From Bacteroidales bacterium (GTDB taxonomy: Bacteria > Bacteroidota > Bacteroidia > Bacteroidales > UBA3824), in contig JAEERW010000003.1 of NCBI GenBank assembly GCA_016286055.1, forward strand, positions 248,001 to 312,000: DNA of 64,000 nt, written 5' to 3'. Both the position numbers and the translations under genes were made by a program. This document shows positions 1 through 7,181 of the stretch, piece by piece. Within the stretch, counting starts at the first letter, position 1; every line of letters starts with the position of its first letter. The notes beneath the pieces are model-generated. The model was not told where the DNA came from. It did no database searches and saw only the letters and a list, made by a program, of their open reading frames with translations.

Positions 1-1
1 C

Positions 2-559
2 ATAGGCAAACTCGCCAACCAATTTAAAAACGCTGGCAAAAAGGTATACCTCGGAGCCGCCGACACTTTCCGTGCCGCAGCCGTTGAGCAATTGGAAGTG
101 TGGGCGCAACGTGCCGACGTGCCTATCATAAAGCAGGCTATGGGCGCCGACCCTGCATCGGTGGCGTTCGATACTCTTAATTCTGCCGTTGCCAACAAAG
201 CCGACGTGGTGCTTATCGACACCGCAGGACGTTTGCACAACAAGGTTAACCTTATGAACGAACTCTCTAAAATTAAGCGAGTTATGACTAAGGTGATACC
301 CGACGCTCCTCACGAAGTTCTCTTGGTTTTAGACGGCAGCACAGGTCAGAACGCATTTGAACAAGCTAAACAGTTTACCCTTGCCACCGAAGTTTCGGCA
401 ATCGCCCTCACCAAATTAGACGGCACTGCCAAAGGCGGCGTGGTGCTCGGCATTAGCGACCAATTTAAGATTCCCGTTAAGTATATCGGAGTGGGTGAGA
501 AGGTTACCGACCTGCAACTGTTTGACAAAGAACAGTTCGTAGATTCACTTTTTAACTAA
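2..559 (+). CDS. ftsY: Signal recognition particle receptor FtsY (C-terminal part, cut by window edge)
   Basis: FtsY is the membrane-associated SRP receptor; its GTPase NG domain docks with Ffh to deliver nascent membrane proteins to the translocon. The reading frame is open from base 2, so the N-terminus lies outside the window. Visible G-domain motifs are DTFRAAAVEQL (G2 region), DTAGR (G3) and TKLDG (G4), followed by the GGVVLGI and GVGEKVTDLQLF segments near the C-terminus. The GVGE/DLQLFD ending and the absence of an M domain separate it from Ffh. It ends 20 bases before the dihydrouridine synthase gene. Identification is secure; the missing part is simply off the edge. Confidence 0.95.
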   Translation: MGKLANQFKNAGKKVYLGAADTFRAAAVEQLEVWAQRADVPIIKQAMGADPASVAFDTLNSAVANKADVVLIDTAGRLHNKVNLMNELSKIKRVMTKVIPDAPHEVLLVLDGSTGQNAFEQAKQFTLATEVSAIALTKLDGTAKGGVVLGISDQFKIPVKYIGVGEKVTDLQLFDKEQFVDSLFN

Positions 560-579
560 TTGACTTTTAGTAATATATA

Positions 580-1530
580 ATGCCTACGGACAGAATTCCA
601 ATTTACTTGGCTCCATTGCAAGGTTTCACCGACGCAGTGTTCCGTTATGCATTTCAAAAGCATTTTGGCGGTGTGAAAAAGTTTTTCACGCCGTTTTTTC
701 GTTTGGAGGATGGTGAAATACGCCGTCGCGAACTACGTGATATTGAGTTGTCGATACGTTTGGGCAATGTAGAAAACCTTGTGCCGCAGATTATAATCTC
801 CGAACCTAACGAGGCTGACTTGCTAATTTCTACCATTAAATCATTGGGTTTTAATAGAATAGATATTAATTGCGGTTGTCCGTATCCTCTGCTTAATCGC
901 AAGTTTAAAGGTGCAGGCATACTTCCATATCCTGAAAAATTGTCTGCATTGTTGGATTCGCTCGCCAAATATTCCGACATACGGTTTTCGTTGAAAATGC
1001 GTCTTGGAATGACCTCACCCGATGAATGTCTTGCCCTTGTGGAGATTATAAACCGTTTTTCCTTTGAGCATATCACCATCCATCCTCGCACAGCCAAACA
1101 AAATTATGGCGGAGAGGTTGATTTAGAGGTATTTAAACGTTTCGCCACGTTGCTAAAACATCCGATTGTTTATAATGGCGATATTATTGATACTCAGCAA
1201 ATTAACGATTATTACCAAAACTATCCCTTTATATCAGCCGTAATGATAGGTCGGGGCATTTTGGCAAATCCTTTTTTGCCGATGGAATACGCTGAAACTT
1301 CGTCTATCCAAGATAAAAAATCAATATTTCTTGATTTTCACAACACCCTATTAACCACCTACTTAAAATATTCCGAAGGCGGTGAGTCGCAAGTATTAGA
1401 CAAGATGAAGACCTTTTGGGAATATTTTCTGCCCACCTTCCCTCACAAAAATCGCAAACAGATTCTCAAAAGTAGAACCTTGCACGAGTATGAGGGGTTT
1501 GTGATAATTGGGGTGAGGGGGATGGATTAA
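580..1530 (+). CDS. dus: tRNA-dihydrouridine synthase (Dus family)
   Basis: Flavin-dependent enzyme that reduces specific uridines in tRNA to dihydrouridine. The 316-residue protein has the Dus TIM-barrel signatures: the FMN-site start IYLAPLQGFTDAVFR (residues 8-22), the catalytic NCGCP motif (residues 97-101, Cys100 as the likely proton donor), KMRLG and ITIHPRT strands, and the phosphate-binding end IGRGILANPF. Length fits the family. It follows ftsY closely and may share its transcript. Its stop overlaps by four bases, tail to tail, the stop of the leftward ATPase gene. Which uridine it modifies cannot be told from sequence. Confidence 0.92.
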   Translation: MPTDRIPIYLAPLQGFTDAVFRYAFQKHFGGVKKFFTPFFRLEDGEIRRRELRDIELSIRLGNVENLVPQIIISEPNEADLLISTIKSLGFNRIDINCGCPYPLLNRKFKGAGILPYPEKLSALLDSLAKYSDIRFSLKMRLGMTSPDECLALVEIINRFSFEHITIHPRTAKQNYGGEVDLEVFKRFATLLKHPIVYNGDIIDTQQINDYYQNYPFISAVMIGRGILANPFLPMEYAETSSIQDKKSIFLDFHNTLLTTYLKYSEGGESQVLDKMKTFWEYFLPTFPHKNRKQILKSRTLHEYEGFVIIGVRGMD

Positions 1531-3119
1531 CGCATCTCCTCAGTTTTCCAATCTGCAATGGTTCTTGTTTGCGACGAAAAAGTGATAGCCAATTTTACAA
1601 TGGGCTTATCTTCTTCAAGTAAAGCCGCCTTGTAGTCGCGGTCGTCAATTTGGTCGAGGGCTGATTTAACGCTTTGTTCGTATTTTAATTCAATAACATA
1701 ATTCTTCTTTGGCAGTCGGAGAAGCAAATCAGATTTTCCGATGGCTGTTTCCACATTGGCAGTAACATTGGCACCAAAAGAGGAAAGTATAGTGTAAATG
1801 ATTGAATGATAATGTTTTTCGTTCATATTGTTGAGCGAAAACGGAAACTTACGGAAAAACTTGTTCAAGGCATCTATAAAGCGAGGAAGGTCGTTTTCAT
1901 TTACAAAATTAATGTATGCTTTTTTGAGCATTGTAACATCCGATATTTGGTAATTGTAGCGGTATAACACCTTTGCCGTTGATGATTTAACCTCTTCGTT
2001 TGGATACCCTAAAATGTACAGATTGTATTCCTTATTATATTCTTTGATGGTTAAGTAACCTGTTTGAAACAAAAATGGTACTAAGTCGGTAATTTTTTCA
2101 ACAGGTTGGTTAAAACGATCTGAATCACATTCAATATCTTCGTAATCAGCCATTTGCAAATCAAACTTTCTGATTAGTTGTATCAATGATGAAGGTGTTG
2201 CCGACCCAAACCAATAATCATCTAACACATTATTGTTTAATGCTTTAATTACCGAGAACGGATTAAAGACATCTTGTTTTGCAAATGAAAAATGATATCC
2301 GTCGTACTTGTTTTTGAAATATTTGACCGTTTGTTCAAATGTGTATCCATTATAGTTGGCAAAATCTTGTATTCCCTCCTTCAACTGCGTCATCAATTCG
2401 TTTTGCGAAATGCCGCAAACTGTCTCAAAATCAGGCATTAACGAAATATCTTGCAAATTGTTAAGTGTCGAGAAAATCGACATTTGCGAAAACTTGGTTA
2501 TGCCAGTGATAAACACAAAACGGATTATTGGGTCAAGTTTTTTTAGTGGCGAAAAGAGGTTATTCATCTGTTCACGAATTTGGTCTTGCAATTTGTCGTT
2601 CTCAATTGCATTCAACATTAGGGCATCATATTCGTCGATGATGATAGCCACTTTTTTGCCAGTAAGTTTGTAGGCAGCATCCACAATATTGCCCAAACGG
2701 ACGTTAGATATGTCATCAATTTCCTTATTTCCCATTTTTTGAAGATTGTATTCTTCTTCGGAAATAAGCGAATATTGATGTTCGTATTCTGCCAACACTC
2801 GCGAAAGATATTTCTTAATGGCTTTAATATCAGTGGTTTTGCAATCGCTAAAATCGAGATGAATAACGGGATATTTTATCCATTCTTTTTCTAAATTCTC
2901 GATTTTTAAACCTTTAAACAAATCTTTGTTTCCATTAAAATATTCTGTTAACGTGCTGCACATCACCGATTTACCAAATCGTCGCGGACGAGATAGAAAC
3001 ACATATCTATACTCGTTTACCATTTTATAAACTAATTCGGTTTTATCCACGTAAACGTAGTTGCCTTCAATGATATTTCTAAATGTCTGTGTGTCAACAG
3101 GATATTTTAGTTTTGCCAT
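1527..3119 (-). CDS. AAA-ATPase-like / PD-(D/E)XK nuclease family protein
   Basis: A 530-residue protein of the family pairing an AAA-ATPase-like domain with a C-terminal PD-(D/E)XK nuclease-like domain, found in many copies in Bacteroidota. Seen in the sequence: an N-terminal YVDKTELV segment, a Walker A-like loop SRPRRFGKS (residues 43-51), a Walker B-like IIIDEYDALM near residue 160, an ITGITKFSQ segment typical of the family, and a nuclease-like end with KSDLLLRL and YVIELKYEQ (D, E and K in the expected order, about residues 465-485). The cellular role of the family is unknown; such copies are often variable between strains. A minus-strand TATATTTG element lies 24 bases upstream of the start. 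Confidence 0.85.
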   Translation of the reverse strand: MAKLKYPVDTQTFRNIIEGNYVYVDKTELVYKMVNEYRYVFLSRPRRFGKSVMCSTLTEYFNGNKDLFKGLKIENLEKEWIKYPVIHLDFSDCKTTDIKAIKKYLSRVLAEYEHQYSLISEEEYNLQKMGNKEIDDISNVRLGNIVDAAYKLTGKKVAIIIDEYDALMLNAIENDKLQDQIREQMNNLFSPLKKLDPIIRFVFITGITKFSQMSIFSTLNNLQDISLMPDFETVCGISQNELMTQLKEGIQDFANYNGYTFEQTVKYFKNKYDGYHFSFAKQDVFNPFSVIKALNNNVLDDYWFGSATPSSLIQLIRKFDLQMADYEDIECDSDRFNQPVEKITDLVPFLFQTGYLTIKEYNKEYNLYILGYPNEEVKSSTAKVLYRYNYQISDVTMLKKAYINFVNENDLPRFIDALNKFFRKFPFSLNNMNEKHYHSIIYTILSSFGANVTANVETAIGKSDLLLRLPKKNYVIELKYEQSVKSALDQIDDRDYKAALLEEDKPIVKLAITFSSQTRTIADWKTEEMR

Positions 3120-3142
3120 AACGCTTAGAAGATTTGTTTTTG

Positions 3143-3150
3143 CAAATATA
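3143..3150 (-). promoter_or_regulatory. Promoter -7 element of the ATPase/nuclease gene
   Basis: Reads TATATTTG on the minus strand, matching the Bacteroidota TAnnTTTG element, 24 bases before the start codon at 3119. No clear -33 TTTG is seen. Confidence 0.55.
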
Positions 3151-3191
3151 ATTTTTTTTTCTGAAAAGGCTATCGTTATGTTTAATTTTTT

Positions 3192-3199
3192 TATTTTTG
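3192..3199 (+). promoter_or_regulatory. Possible promoter -7 element upstream of structured RNA 1
   Basis: TATTTTTG matches TAnnTTTG and points towards the structured RNA about 70 bases downstream. The surroundings are T-rich and there is no -33 match, so a chance match is possible. Confidence 0.3.
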
Positions 3200-3270
3200 T
3201 ATTCTGTCATCTGCGCCGTAAAGGCTGCGGGTGGTATTTATAATATATAGGCGTTTATTACGCTATGTTT

Positions 3271-3488
3271 TTGACACACAGAAACTTCGCAACTTTCAAG
3301 TACTATCAAAAACTGTGCAGCGATAAACGACCGTTGGTGTATATATATATAAGGTGTAGGTTTTTATTCACACCTTTATATTATATATCATACGGCGTTG
3401 GTTTTCGCTGCCTGTTTCGATAGTACGGGTATTGCGAAGACCCCTGTGTGTGGAACGGGCAGATAAGGATTCCACGCCTTTTTTTATG
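3271..3488 (+). ncRNA. Structured RNA 1 (long rod-like leader or sRNA, family unknown)
   Basis: The gap between the ATPase gene and the small HTH gene is filled by a nested set of inverted repeats. Paired arms are 3274-3281/3444-3451 (8 bp), 3285-3292/3432-3439 (8 bp), 3300-3307/3419-3426 (8 bp), 3317-3323/3405-3411 (7 bp), 3326-3334/3392-3399 (8 bp, one bulge) and 3341-3357/3370-3386 (AT-rich, bulged). Six successive perfect or near-perfect helices in register are far beyond chance and predict a rod about 180 nt long. Alternatives exist: GGGT 3427-3430 with ACCC 3440-3443, and a terminator hairpin whose 5' arm shares four bases with the outer helix. Landmarks GATAAAC, CGGG, CCCC, AGATAAGG and CGCCTT are shared with the element at 24221-24441. 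The rod shape recalls 6S RNA, but I cannot confirm that. Confidence 0.7.
3448..3485 (+). terminator. Terminator-like hairpin at the end of structured RNA 1
   Basis: GTGTGGAA (3448-3455) pairs with TTCCACGC (3470-3477, one G-U), followed by seven T at 3479-3485. The 5' arm overlaps the 3' arm of the outer helix of the RNA, so both cannot form fully at once. It lies 45 bases before the HTH start and could act as an attenuator or simply end the RNA. Confidence 0.55.
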
Positions 3489-3532
3489 TTAGTCCGAAAT
3501 AGGAATGTCGTCGGGCACAAAAAACTTTCACA

Positions 3533-3739
3533 ATGGGCATCCACATTGGCGAGAAGATAAGAGCTGTGTTACGAGAGCAGGGTAGAAGCGTGAGGTGGTT
3601 TCAAAACCAAATTAACCGCTCGCATACTGCCGTATACGTGATTTTTAAGTCGCAAGACATCAACACCGACTTATTAAAGACAATAAGTATTGTGTTGAAT
3701 CACGACTTTTTTAAAGACCTTTCTGATGATGTGTTCTAA
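3533..3739 (+). CDS. Small helix-turn-helix (XRE-like) protein
   Basis: A 68-residue protein that looks like a minimal helix-turn-helix unit: GEKIRAVLREQGRSVRWF (helix 1 into 2), then a recognition-type stretch NRSHTAVYVIFKSQD, and a closing helix DLLKTISIVLNHDFF. Small proteins of this shape with the NHDFFKDL ending are common in Bacteroides-type genomes. DNA binding is inferred from this pattern; targets are unknown. It starts 45 bases after structured RNA 1, so its expression may be coupled to that RNA. Confidence in a real gene is good; confidence in function is moderate. Confidence 0.7.
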   Translation: MGIHIGEKIRAVLREQGRSVRWFQNQINRSHTAVYVIFKSQDINTDLLKTISIVLNHDFFKDLSDDVF

Positions 3740-3781
3740 AAAATGGAACGGTTTTGTTCTAATTTTTGGAATAATAAATAC

Positions 3782-3812
3782 TTGACATTCAATGGATATA
3801 CCTGTAAATTTG
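3782..3812 (+). promoter_or_regulatory. Promoter for the two small genes at 3857 and 4138
   Basis: TTG at 3782-3784 and TAAATTTG at 3805-3812 are separated by 20 bases, a good Bacteroidota -33/-7 pair. The start codon at 3857 follows after 44 bases. Confidence 0.6.
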
Positions 3813-3856
3813 TATTGTTATAAAAGTATAATTGTTAATTTTTAACTCATAATTAT

Positions 3857-4135
3857 ATGGCACAAAAATTAAAATCAATATTTTCTATCCTAATTGGGGA
3901 CAAGAGGAAAGACATTCCAGGATGTGTAAGCGCAATTGCTGATGCACTTCGGGTACTTAACCAATTTGCACAACAAGCAAAGGTAGATGCAACGTGTTCT
4001 TTACAAGACCTGGTTGCCGTTGACGTTCTCGAAAACTATGTTAACTCTACGCTTGACAAAATTGCAAATAATACCAATCAATCAGTTGATACAGTTTATG
4101 AATTTTTTATAACTAAAATAATGAAGGAGGAATAA
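3857..4135 (+). CDS. Small hypothetical protein, 92 residues
   Basis: I do not recognise this protein. It is 92 residues, soluble, probably mostly helical, with no signal peptide and no membrane segment. A central DALRVLNQFAQQAK helix and a C-terminal YEFFITKIMKEE helix are the only notable parts. A good promoter lies upstream and an A-rich start region supports translation. It is followed after two bases by a small membrane protein gene, so the pair are very likely co-transcribed and may work together. Both genes are more AT-rich than their neighbours, which suggests recent acquisition. Confidence 0.6.
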   Translation: MAQKLKSIFSILIGDKRKDIPGCVSAIADALRVLNQFAQQAKVDATCSLQDLVAVDVLENYVNSTLDKIANNTNQSVDTVYEFFITKIMKEE

Positions 4136-4137
4136 CA

Positions 4138-4491
4138 ATGAAGTGGTTAATGTGTTGGTTTGTGACCAAAGGATTTAAGTATTTTTGGTTTTTCTTGGGT
4201 TTCGCAGGGGTTATTGCCCTTGTCCCTTCTATATCAGCTTCTTGGGTTAACAATTTTACATATATTGGTACTCCAATCATTGCATTATTTTCGGCTATTT
4301 TTGTAAGTCGAAATTATGATGATTTGATTGATGTTGTGGATGTGCTTTCAAGTAATGCTGTTTTTGCTGAAAACAAATTTCTATATGTTATACGAACATT
4401 TATTCTTGGCTTAATTAATGGTAGTGGAATCTGCTGTATTATTTGTGCCATCATTAGCGCTGTTTGTGATATGAAATTTGGTGTTGACTAA
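4138..4491 (+). CDS. Small hypothetical membrane protein, 117 residues
   Basis: Not recognised. The 117-residue protein has about three predicted membrane segments: residues 15-31 (FWFFLGFAGVIALVP), 40-57 (FTYIGTPIIALFSAIFV) and 84-108 (YVIRTFILGL through IICAIISAV). Between the second and third lies an acidic loop YDDLIDVVDVL. It starts two bases after the upstream 92-residue gene, indicating translational coupling, and is followed by a strong terminator. A two-gene unit of a soluble helical protein and a small membrane protein could be an immunity, toxin or sensor pair, but nothing in the sequence proves any of these. Confidence 0.6.
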   Translation: MKWLMCWFVTKGFKYFWFFLGFAGVIALVPSISASWVNNFTYIGTPIIALFSAIFVSRNYDDLIDVVDVLSSNAVFAENKFLYVIRTFILGLINGSGICCIICAIISAVCDMKFGVD

Positions 4492-4522
4492 CTTTAATAC
4501 TATTTATAAGCGAATATAAAGA

Positions 4523-4558
4523 ATGCCTCATACCAAAATGTATGGGGTATTTTTTTTT
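4523..4558 (+). terminator. Intrinsic terminator after the small membrane protein gene
   Basis: Arms 4523-4533 (ATGCCTCATAC) and 4540-4550 (GTATGGGGTAT) pair over 11 bp with two G-U pairs, followed by eight T. It ends the 3857-4491 unit. A preceding A-poor flank makes leftward function less likely. Confidence 0.75.
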
Positions 4559-4559
4559 A

Positions 4560-4698
4560 CTTAAAAAGGCTCCTGTTGTTTTATTTAAACATATTCGACA
4601 CCGCATACAATGGTATTACCTTGATTTTCTTATCATTAAAGGTATATGTCGAAAAATTTACCGAGCGATAGGCATACTGTGTTTTGTGTGCAAAGGTA
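4560..4698 (-). ncRNA. Candidate leftward small RNA between the transporter and the membrane protein gene
   Basis: TACCTTTG, a perfect -7 element on the minus strand (4691-4698), lies just beyond the 3' end of the transporter gene and points into a region with no start-codon ORF of any length. The expected transcript contains a closing pair TTCGACA/TGTCGAA (4594-4600 with 4647-4653) around an inner ACCTT/AAGGT hairpin. This could be a small RNA, a decayed gene or a chance arrangement. The 3' end is not defined. Confidence 0.25.
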
Positions 4699-4717
4699 TT
4701 TGCTACGGGATATAATT

Positions 4718-6106
4718 TTACAAAATCCCCACCGACTTAATCAGCAACAGCATCAGCAGTATCGGGGCGATGTATTTTACCATTACCACATAAAGTCCTC
4801 GGCGGGTGAAGGGTTCGCCGTTGAGGGTGATTTCGTCGATGATTTTCTGTGGCTTAACTATCCATCCTACAAGTACGCAGGTGATTATGGCAAGCAACGG
4901 CATAAAGAGGTTGTTGCTGATATAGTCTACCAAATCGAGTATCTGCGCCGTTACCCCGTTTGGCAGGGGCAGTTCAAAGTATAGCAGGTTGTAGCCTAAG
5001 CATACCAAAATACCCGCTATGGCGCAAATTGCAAACTCTATGACGGTTGATTTTTTTCGACTGTATCCGAACTTATCAATAAAACTTGATACTATGCTTT
5101 CCATCATCGACATAGCGCTTGTGAGGGCGGCAAACAAGACCATAGTAAAAAATACCGCACCGAGTATATAGCCGAACGTACCCATAGTGGCGAATATCTT
5201 GGGAATGTTTACAAACATAAGTCCGGGTCCCGACTGGCTCATTCCTTCCTGACCCATAAACACAAATACTACGGGTATAATCATTACGCCCGCAATAAAT
5301 GCCACTAAGGTGTCGAAAATCTCTATTTTGTTGATACTCTTGATTAAATTTTCTTCGGGCTTGACGTACGAACCGTACGAGACCATTATGCCCATTGCGA
5401 TACTAAGACTGAAAAACAACTGACCTATCGCGTCCATTATTGTTATCGATAGTTTGTCGAATGTTAATCCGCTGAAATCGGGAATTATAAAAATCTTTAA
5501 ACCGTCTAATCCTGTGCGGGTTACACCTTCGGCATCAGTGTGTTGTATTGTCAGACTGAATATTGCCACGCCTATTATAAGTAGCAACAATATTGGCATA
5601 AGTATTTTTGACGATGTCTCTATTCCTTTGTTAACTCCTCTAAAAATGATGTAAGATGTTGCCAACAAGAATAATAGGGTGTACACGATTGGTTCATATT
5701 CGGATGTGATAAAGCCGGTAAAATATCCGTCTTCGGCAGCGGCAGCACCGTTGCCAGTGAGGTATGCCACAGTGTATTTCATTACCCAACCGCCAATGGC
5801 ACAGTAGTATGGCAAAATCATCATAGGTATTAGGCAGGCGAGCGAACCAAGAAATTTGAATCTTGGATGTAAACGTCTGTAAGCACTCAGCGGACTGCGT
5901 TTAGTGCGGCGGCCAATGGCTATTTCGGTGGTTAACAGTGTAAAGCCGAATGTTACGGCAAGAATTAGATATACAAGAAGGAACAATCCTCCGCCGTCTT
6001 TGGCTGCGAGGTACGGGAACCGCCAAATGTTTCCCAATCCTACTGCGCTACCTGCTGCTGCAAGCACAAATCCAATTGATCCACTGAACGAACTACGTGA
6101 TGCCAT
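4718..6106 (-). CDS. Sodium-dependent transporter of the NSS (SNF) family
   Basis: Inner-membrane Na+-coupled symporter of the neurotransmitter:sodium symporter family, which takes up amino acids or related small molecules. The 462-residue protein has the LeuT-like pattern: helix 1 with the unwound sodium/substrate site AAAGSAVGLGNIWRFPYLAAKDGGG (residues about 15-39, a run of conserved small residues), followed by 11 to 12 hydrophobic segments. The ATG at 6106 is preferred over an in-frame start at 6157 because a TAACTTTG promoter element sits between them at 6134-6141. Bacterial members usually transport amino acids, but the substrate cannot be assigned here. Confidence 0.9.
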   Translation of the reverse strand: MASRSSFSGSIGFVLAAAGSAVGLGNIWRFPYLAAKDGGGLFLLVYLILAVTFGFTLLTTEIAIGRRTKRSPLSAYRRLHPRFKFLGSLACLIPMMILPYYCAIGGWVMKYTVAYLTGNGAAAAEDGYFTGFITSEYEPIVYTLLFLLATSYIIFRGVNKGIETSSKILMPILLLLIIGVAIFSLTIQHTDAEGVTRTGLDGLKIFIIPDFSGLTFDKLSITIMDAIGQLFFSLSIAMGIMVSYGSYVKPEENLIKSINKIEIFDTLVAFIAGVMIIPVVFVFMGQEGMSQSGPGLMFVNIPKIFATMGTFGYILGAVFFTMVLFAALTSAMSMMESIVSSFIDKFGYSRKKSTVIEFAICAIAGILVCLGYNLLYFELPLPNGVTAQILDLVDYISNNLFMPLLAIITCVLVGWIVKPQKIIDEITLNGEPFTRRGLYVVMVKYIAPILLMLLLIKSVGIL

Positions 6107-6133
6107 TTTACTGTTTTTGTTGATTTTCGGGCG

Positions 6134-6141
6134 CAAAGTTA
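6134..6141 (-). promoter_or_regulatory. Promoter -7 element of the NSS transporter gene
   Basis: TAACTTTG on the minus strand, 28 bases before the chosen start at 6106. Its position rules out the longer reading frame starting at 6157. Confidence 0.6.
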
Positions 6142-6214
6142 ATAATAATTTTCCCAATCGGGGAATGTAGTTTCTAAATTACCGGTTTTATGTATTATTA
6201 CATTAAAAAAGTGC

Positions 6215-6251
6215 AAAAAAAAGACCGGCTGAATGGGAATATCAACCGGTC
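6215..6251 (-). terminator. Intrinsic terminator after tRNA-Asp
   Basis: On the minus strand GACCGGTTGA pairs with TCAGCCGGTC (10 bp, one G-U) and is followed by eight T. It lies 43 bases after the promoter-distal tRNA-Asp gene. Confidence 0.8.
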
Positions 6252-6293
6252 AACTTATAAAAACTGTATGGAATGCGGAGAATGAAGAATTGT

Positions 6294-6370
6294 TGGCGGT
6301 CCGGACGAGACTCGAACTCGCGACCCCATGCGTGACAGGCATGTATTCTAACCAACTGAACTACCGAACC
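6294..6370 (-). tRNA. tRNA-Asp (GTC), second copy in transcript
   Basis: 77-base cloverleaf on the minus strand: acceptor GGTTCGG/CCGGACC, discriminator G, anticodon loop containing GTC, T arm GAGTTCGAGTCTC, and an encoded CCA. It is base-for-base identical to the copy at 6401-6477 and separated from it by 30 bases. Confidence 0.95.
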
Positions 6371-6400
6371 TAAAAAATATTCAAATAACCTTAAATTTGT

Positions 6401-6477
6401 TGGCGGTCCGGACGAGACTCGAACTCGCGACCCCATGCGTGACAGGCATGTATTCTAACCAACTGAACTACCGAACC
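6401..6477 (-). tRNA. tRNA-Asp (GTC), first copy in transcript
   Basis: Identical in sequence to the neighbouring tRNA-Asp, with encoded CCA. The promoter lies at 6499-6529, so this copy is transcribed first and the two are co-transcribed to the terminator at 6215-6251. Confidence 0.95.
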
Positions 6478-6498
6478 TAATTCCTTTGTTTTGCGGTG

Positions 6499-6529
6499 CA
6501 AAGGTACACCTATTTGCGTAACGTACAAA
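6499..6529 (-). promoter_or_regulatory. Promoter of the tRNA-Asp pair
   Basis: On the minus strand TTTG (6526-6529) and TACCTTTG (6499-6506) are spaced by 19 bases, the ideal Bacteroidota arrangement. The bases after the -7 box, GCACCGCAAAAC, recur at the tRNA-Pro gene and, with one extra C, at tRNA-Tyr. Confidence 0.8.
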
Positions 6530-6603
6530 TTTTTTGAGCGATTTTTTTTGCTTTTTTGTAATTTTTTTTTCTACGCGGTTTGTTTGCGCTGATTGTTAGT
6601 GTG

Positions 6604-7176
6604 TTATTTCATACCTTTTACGTGTCCCGCTTTGTAAAAATGCTCTTTGTAGTAGGTAGAATTGAGATTGTCTACCTTTACACCGATGTTTTTGGATGTG
6701 GCGGCGTGTGCAAAATTGTCTTGTCCGAGGTAGATGCCCACGTGGTATATCTTGCCTTTATCGTCGGCAAAGAACAGAATATCACCGCATTTGATATTGT
6801 TGCGGCTTACTACGTCAACGTTTTTGATAATGTCGTACGACGAGCGGTTGAGTTGAATGCCGTATACTGTTTTGTAAACCTGTGTAACAAATCCGCTGCA
6901 ATCGGTGCCTACTCCTTTTTGGTTGGAGGCGTATTTGTAGGGTGTGCCTATCCACTCCGAAACCTCTTTTAAAAGAGCCAAATCCTCAGTGCCTTTGAAC
7001 TGCGTATTGAGTTTGTCGCCATATTTTTTGTATTCGGCAGATTTGTTAGATGTGGTTGATTTTGTGGTGGTTGTGGTTTTTGTGGTGGTGGTCTTCGATG
7101 ACGAAGAGCAACTCTGTGCGTTTACTGCGGCGTATCCTATCAGAATTGCCACTGCGATTTTTACTAATGTTTTCAT
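6604..7176 (-). CDS. NlpC/P60 family cell-wall peptidase
   Basis: Exported cysteine peptidase expected to cut peptide stems of peptidoglycan. The 190-residue protein has a signal sequence (residues 1-20, ending AAVNAQ), then a low-complexity Ser/Thr/Lys linker, then the NlpC/P60 domain from about residue 65. Catalytic elements are visible: TDCSGFV (nucleophile Cys), YHVGIYLG (His) and FAHAATS (third polar residue region). A Cys just after the signal region (QSCSSS) could instead make it a lipoprotein. It starts five bases after the DUF5063 gene, so the envelope genes to its right are probably one transcript. Confidence 0.88.
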   Translation of the reverse strand: MKTLVKIAVAILIGYAAVNAQSCSSSSKTTTTKTTTTTKSTTSNKSAEYKKYGDKLNTQFKGTEDLALLKEVSEWIGTPYKYASNQKGVGTDCSGFVTQVYKTVYGIQLNRSSYDIIKNVDVVSRNNIKCGDILFFADDKGKIYHVGIYLGQDNFAHAATSKNIGVKVDNLNSTYYKEHFYKAGHVKGMK

Positions 7177-7181
7177 TGTAC

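Noticed and set aside
3271..3488. Naming structured RNA 1 as 6S RNA
   Set aside because: The rod shape fits, but I cannot verify a 6S-type central bubble or promoter mimic, and it shares landmarks with a second element that is a gene leader.
4646..4984. Plus-strand 112-codon frame
   Set aside because: Most of it is opposite the NSS transporter and the protein is composed of His/Gln/Tyr-rich shadow sequence.
6242..6436. Minus-strand frame across the tRNA-Asp genes
   Set aside because: It is the translation of two identical tRNA genes; the repeated GSRVRVSSGP peptide comes from the T arm.
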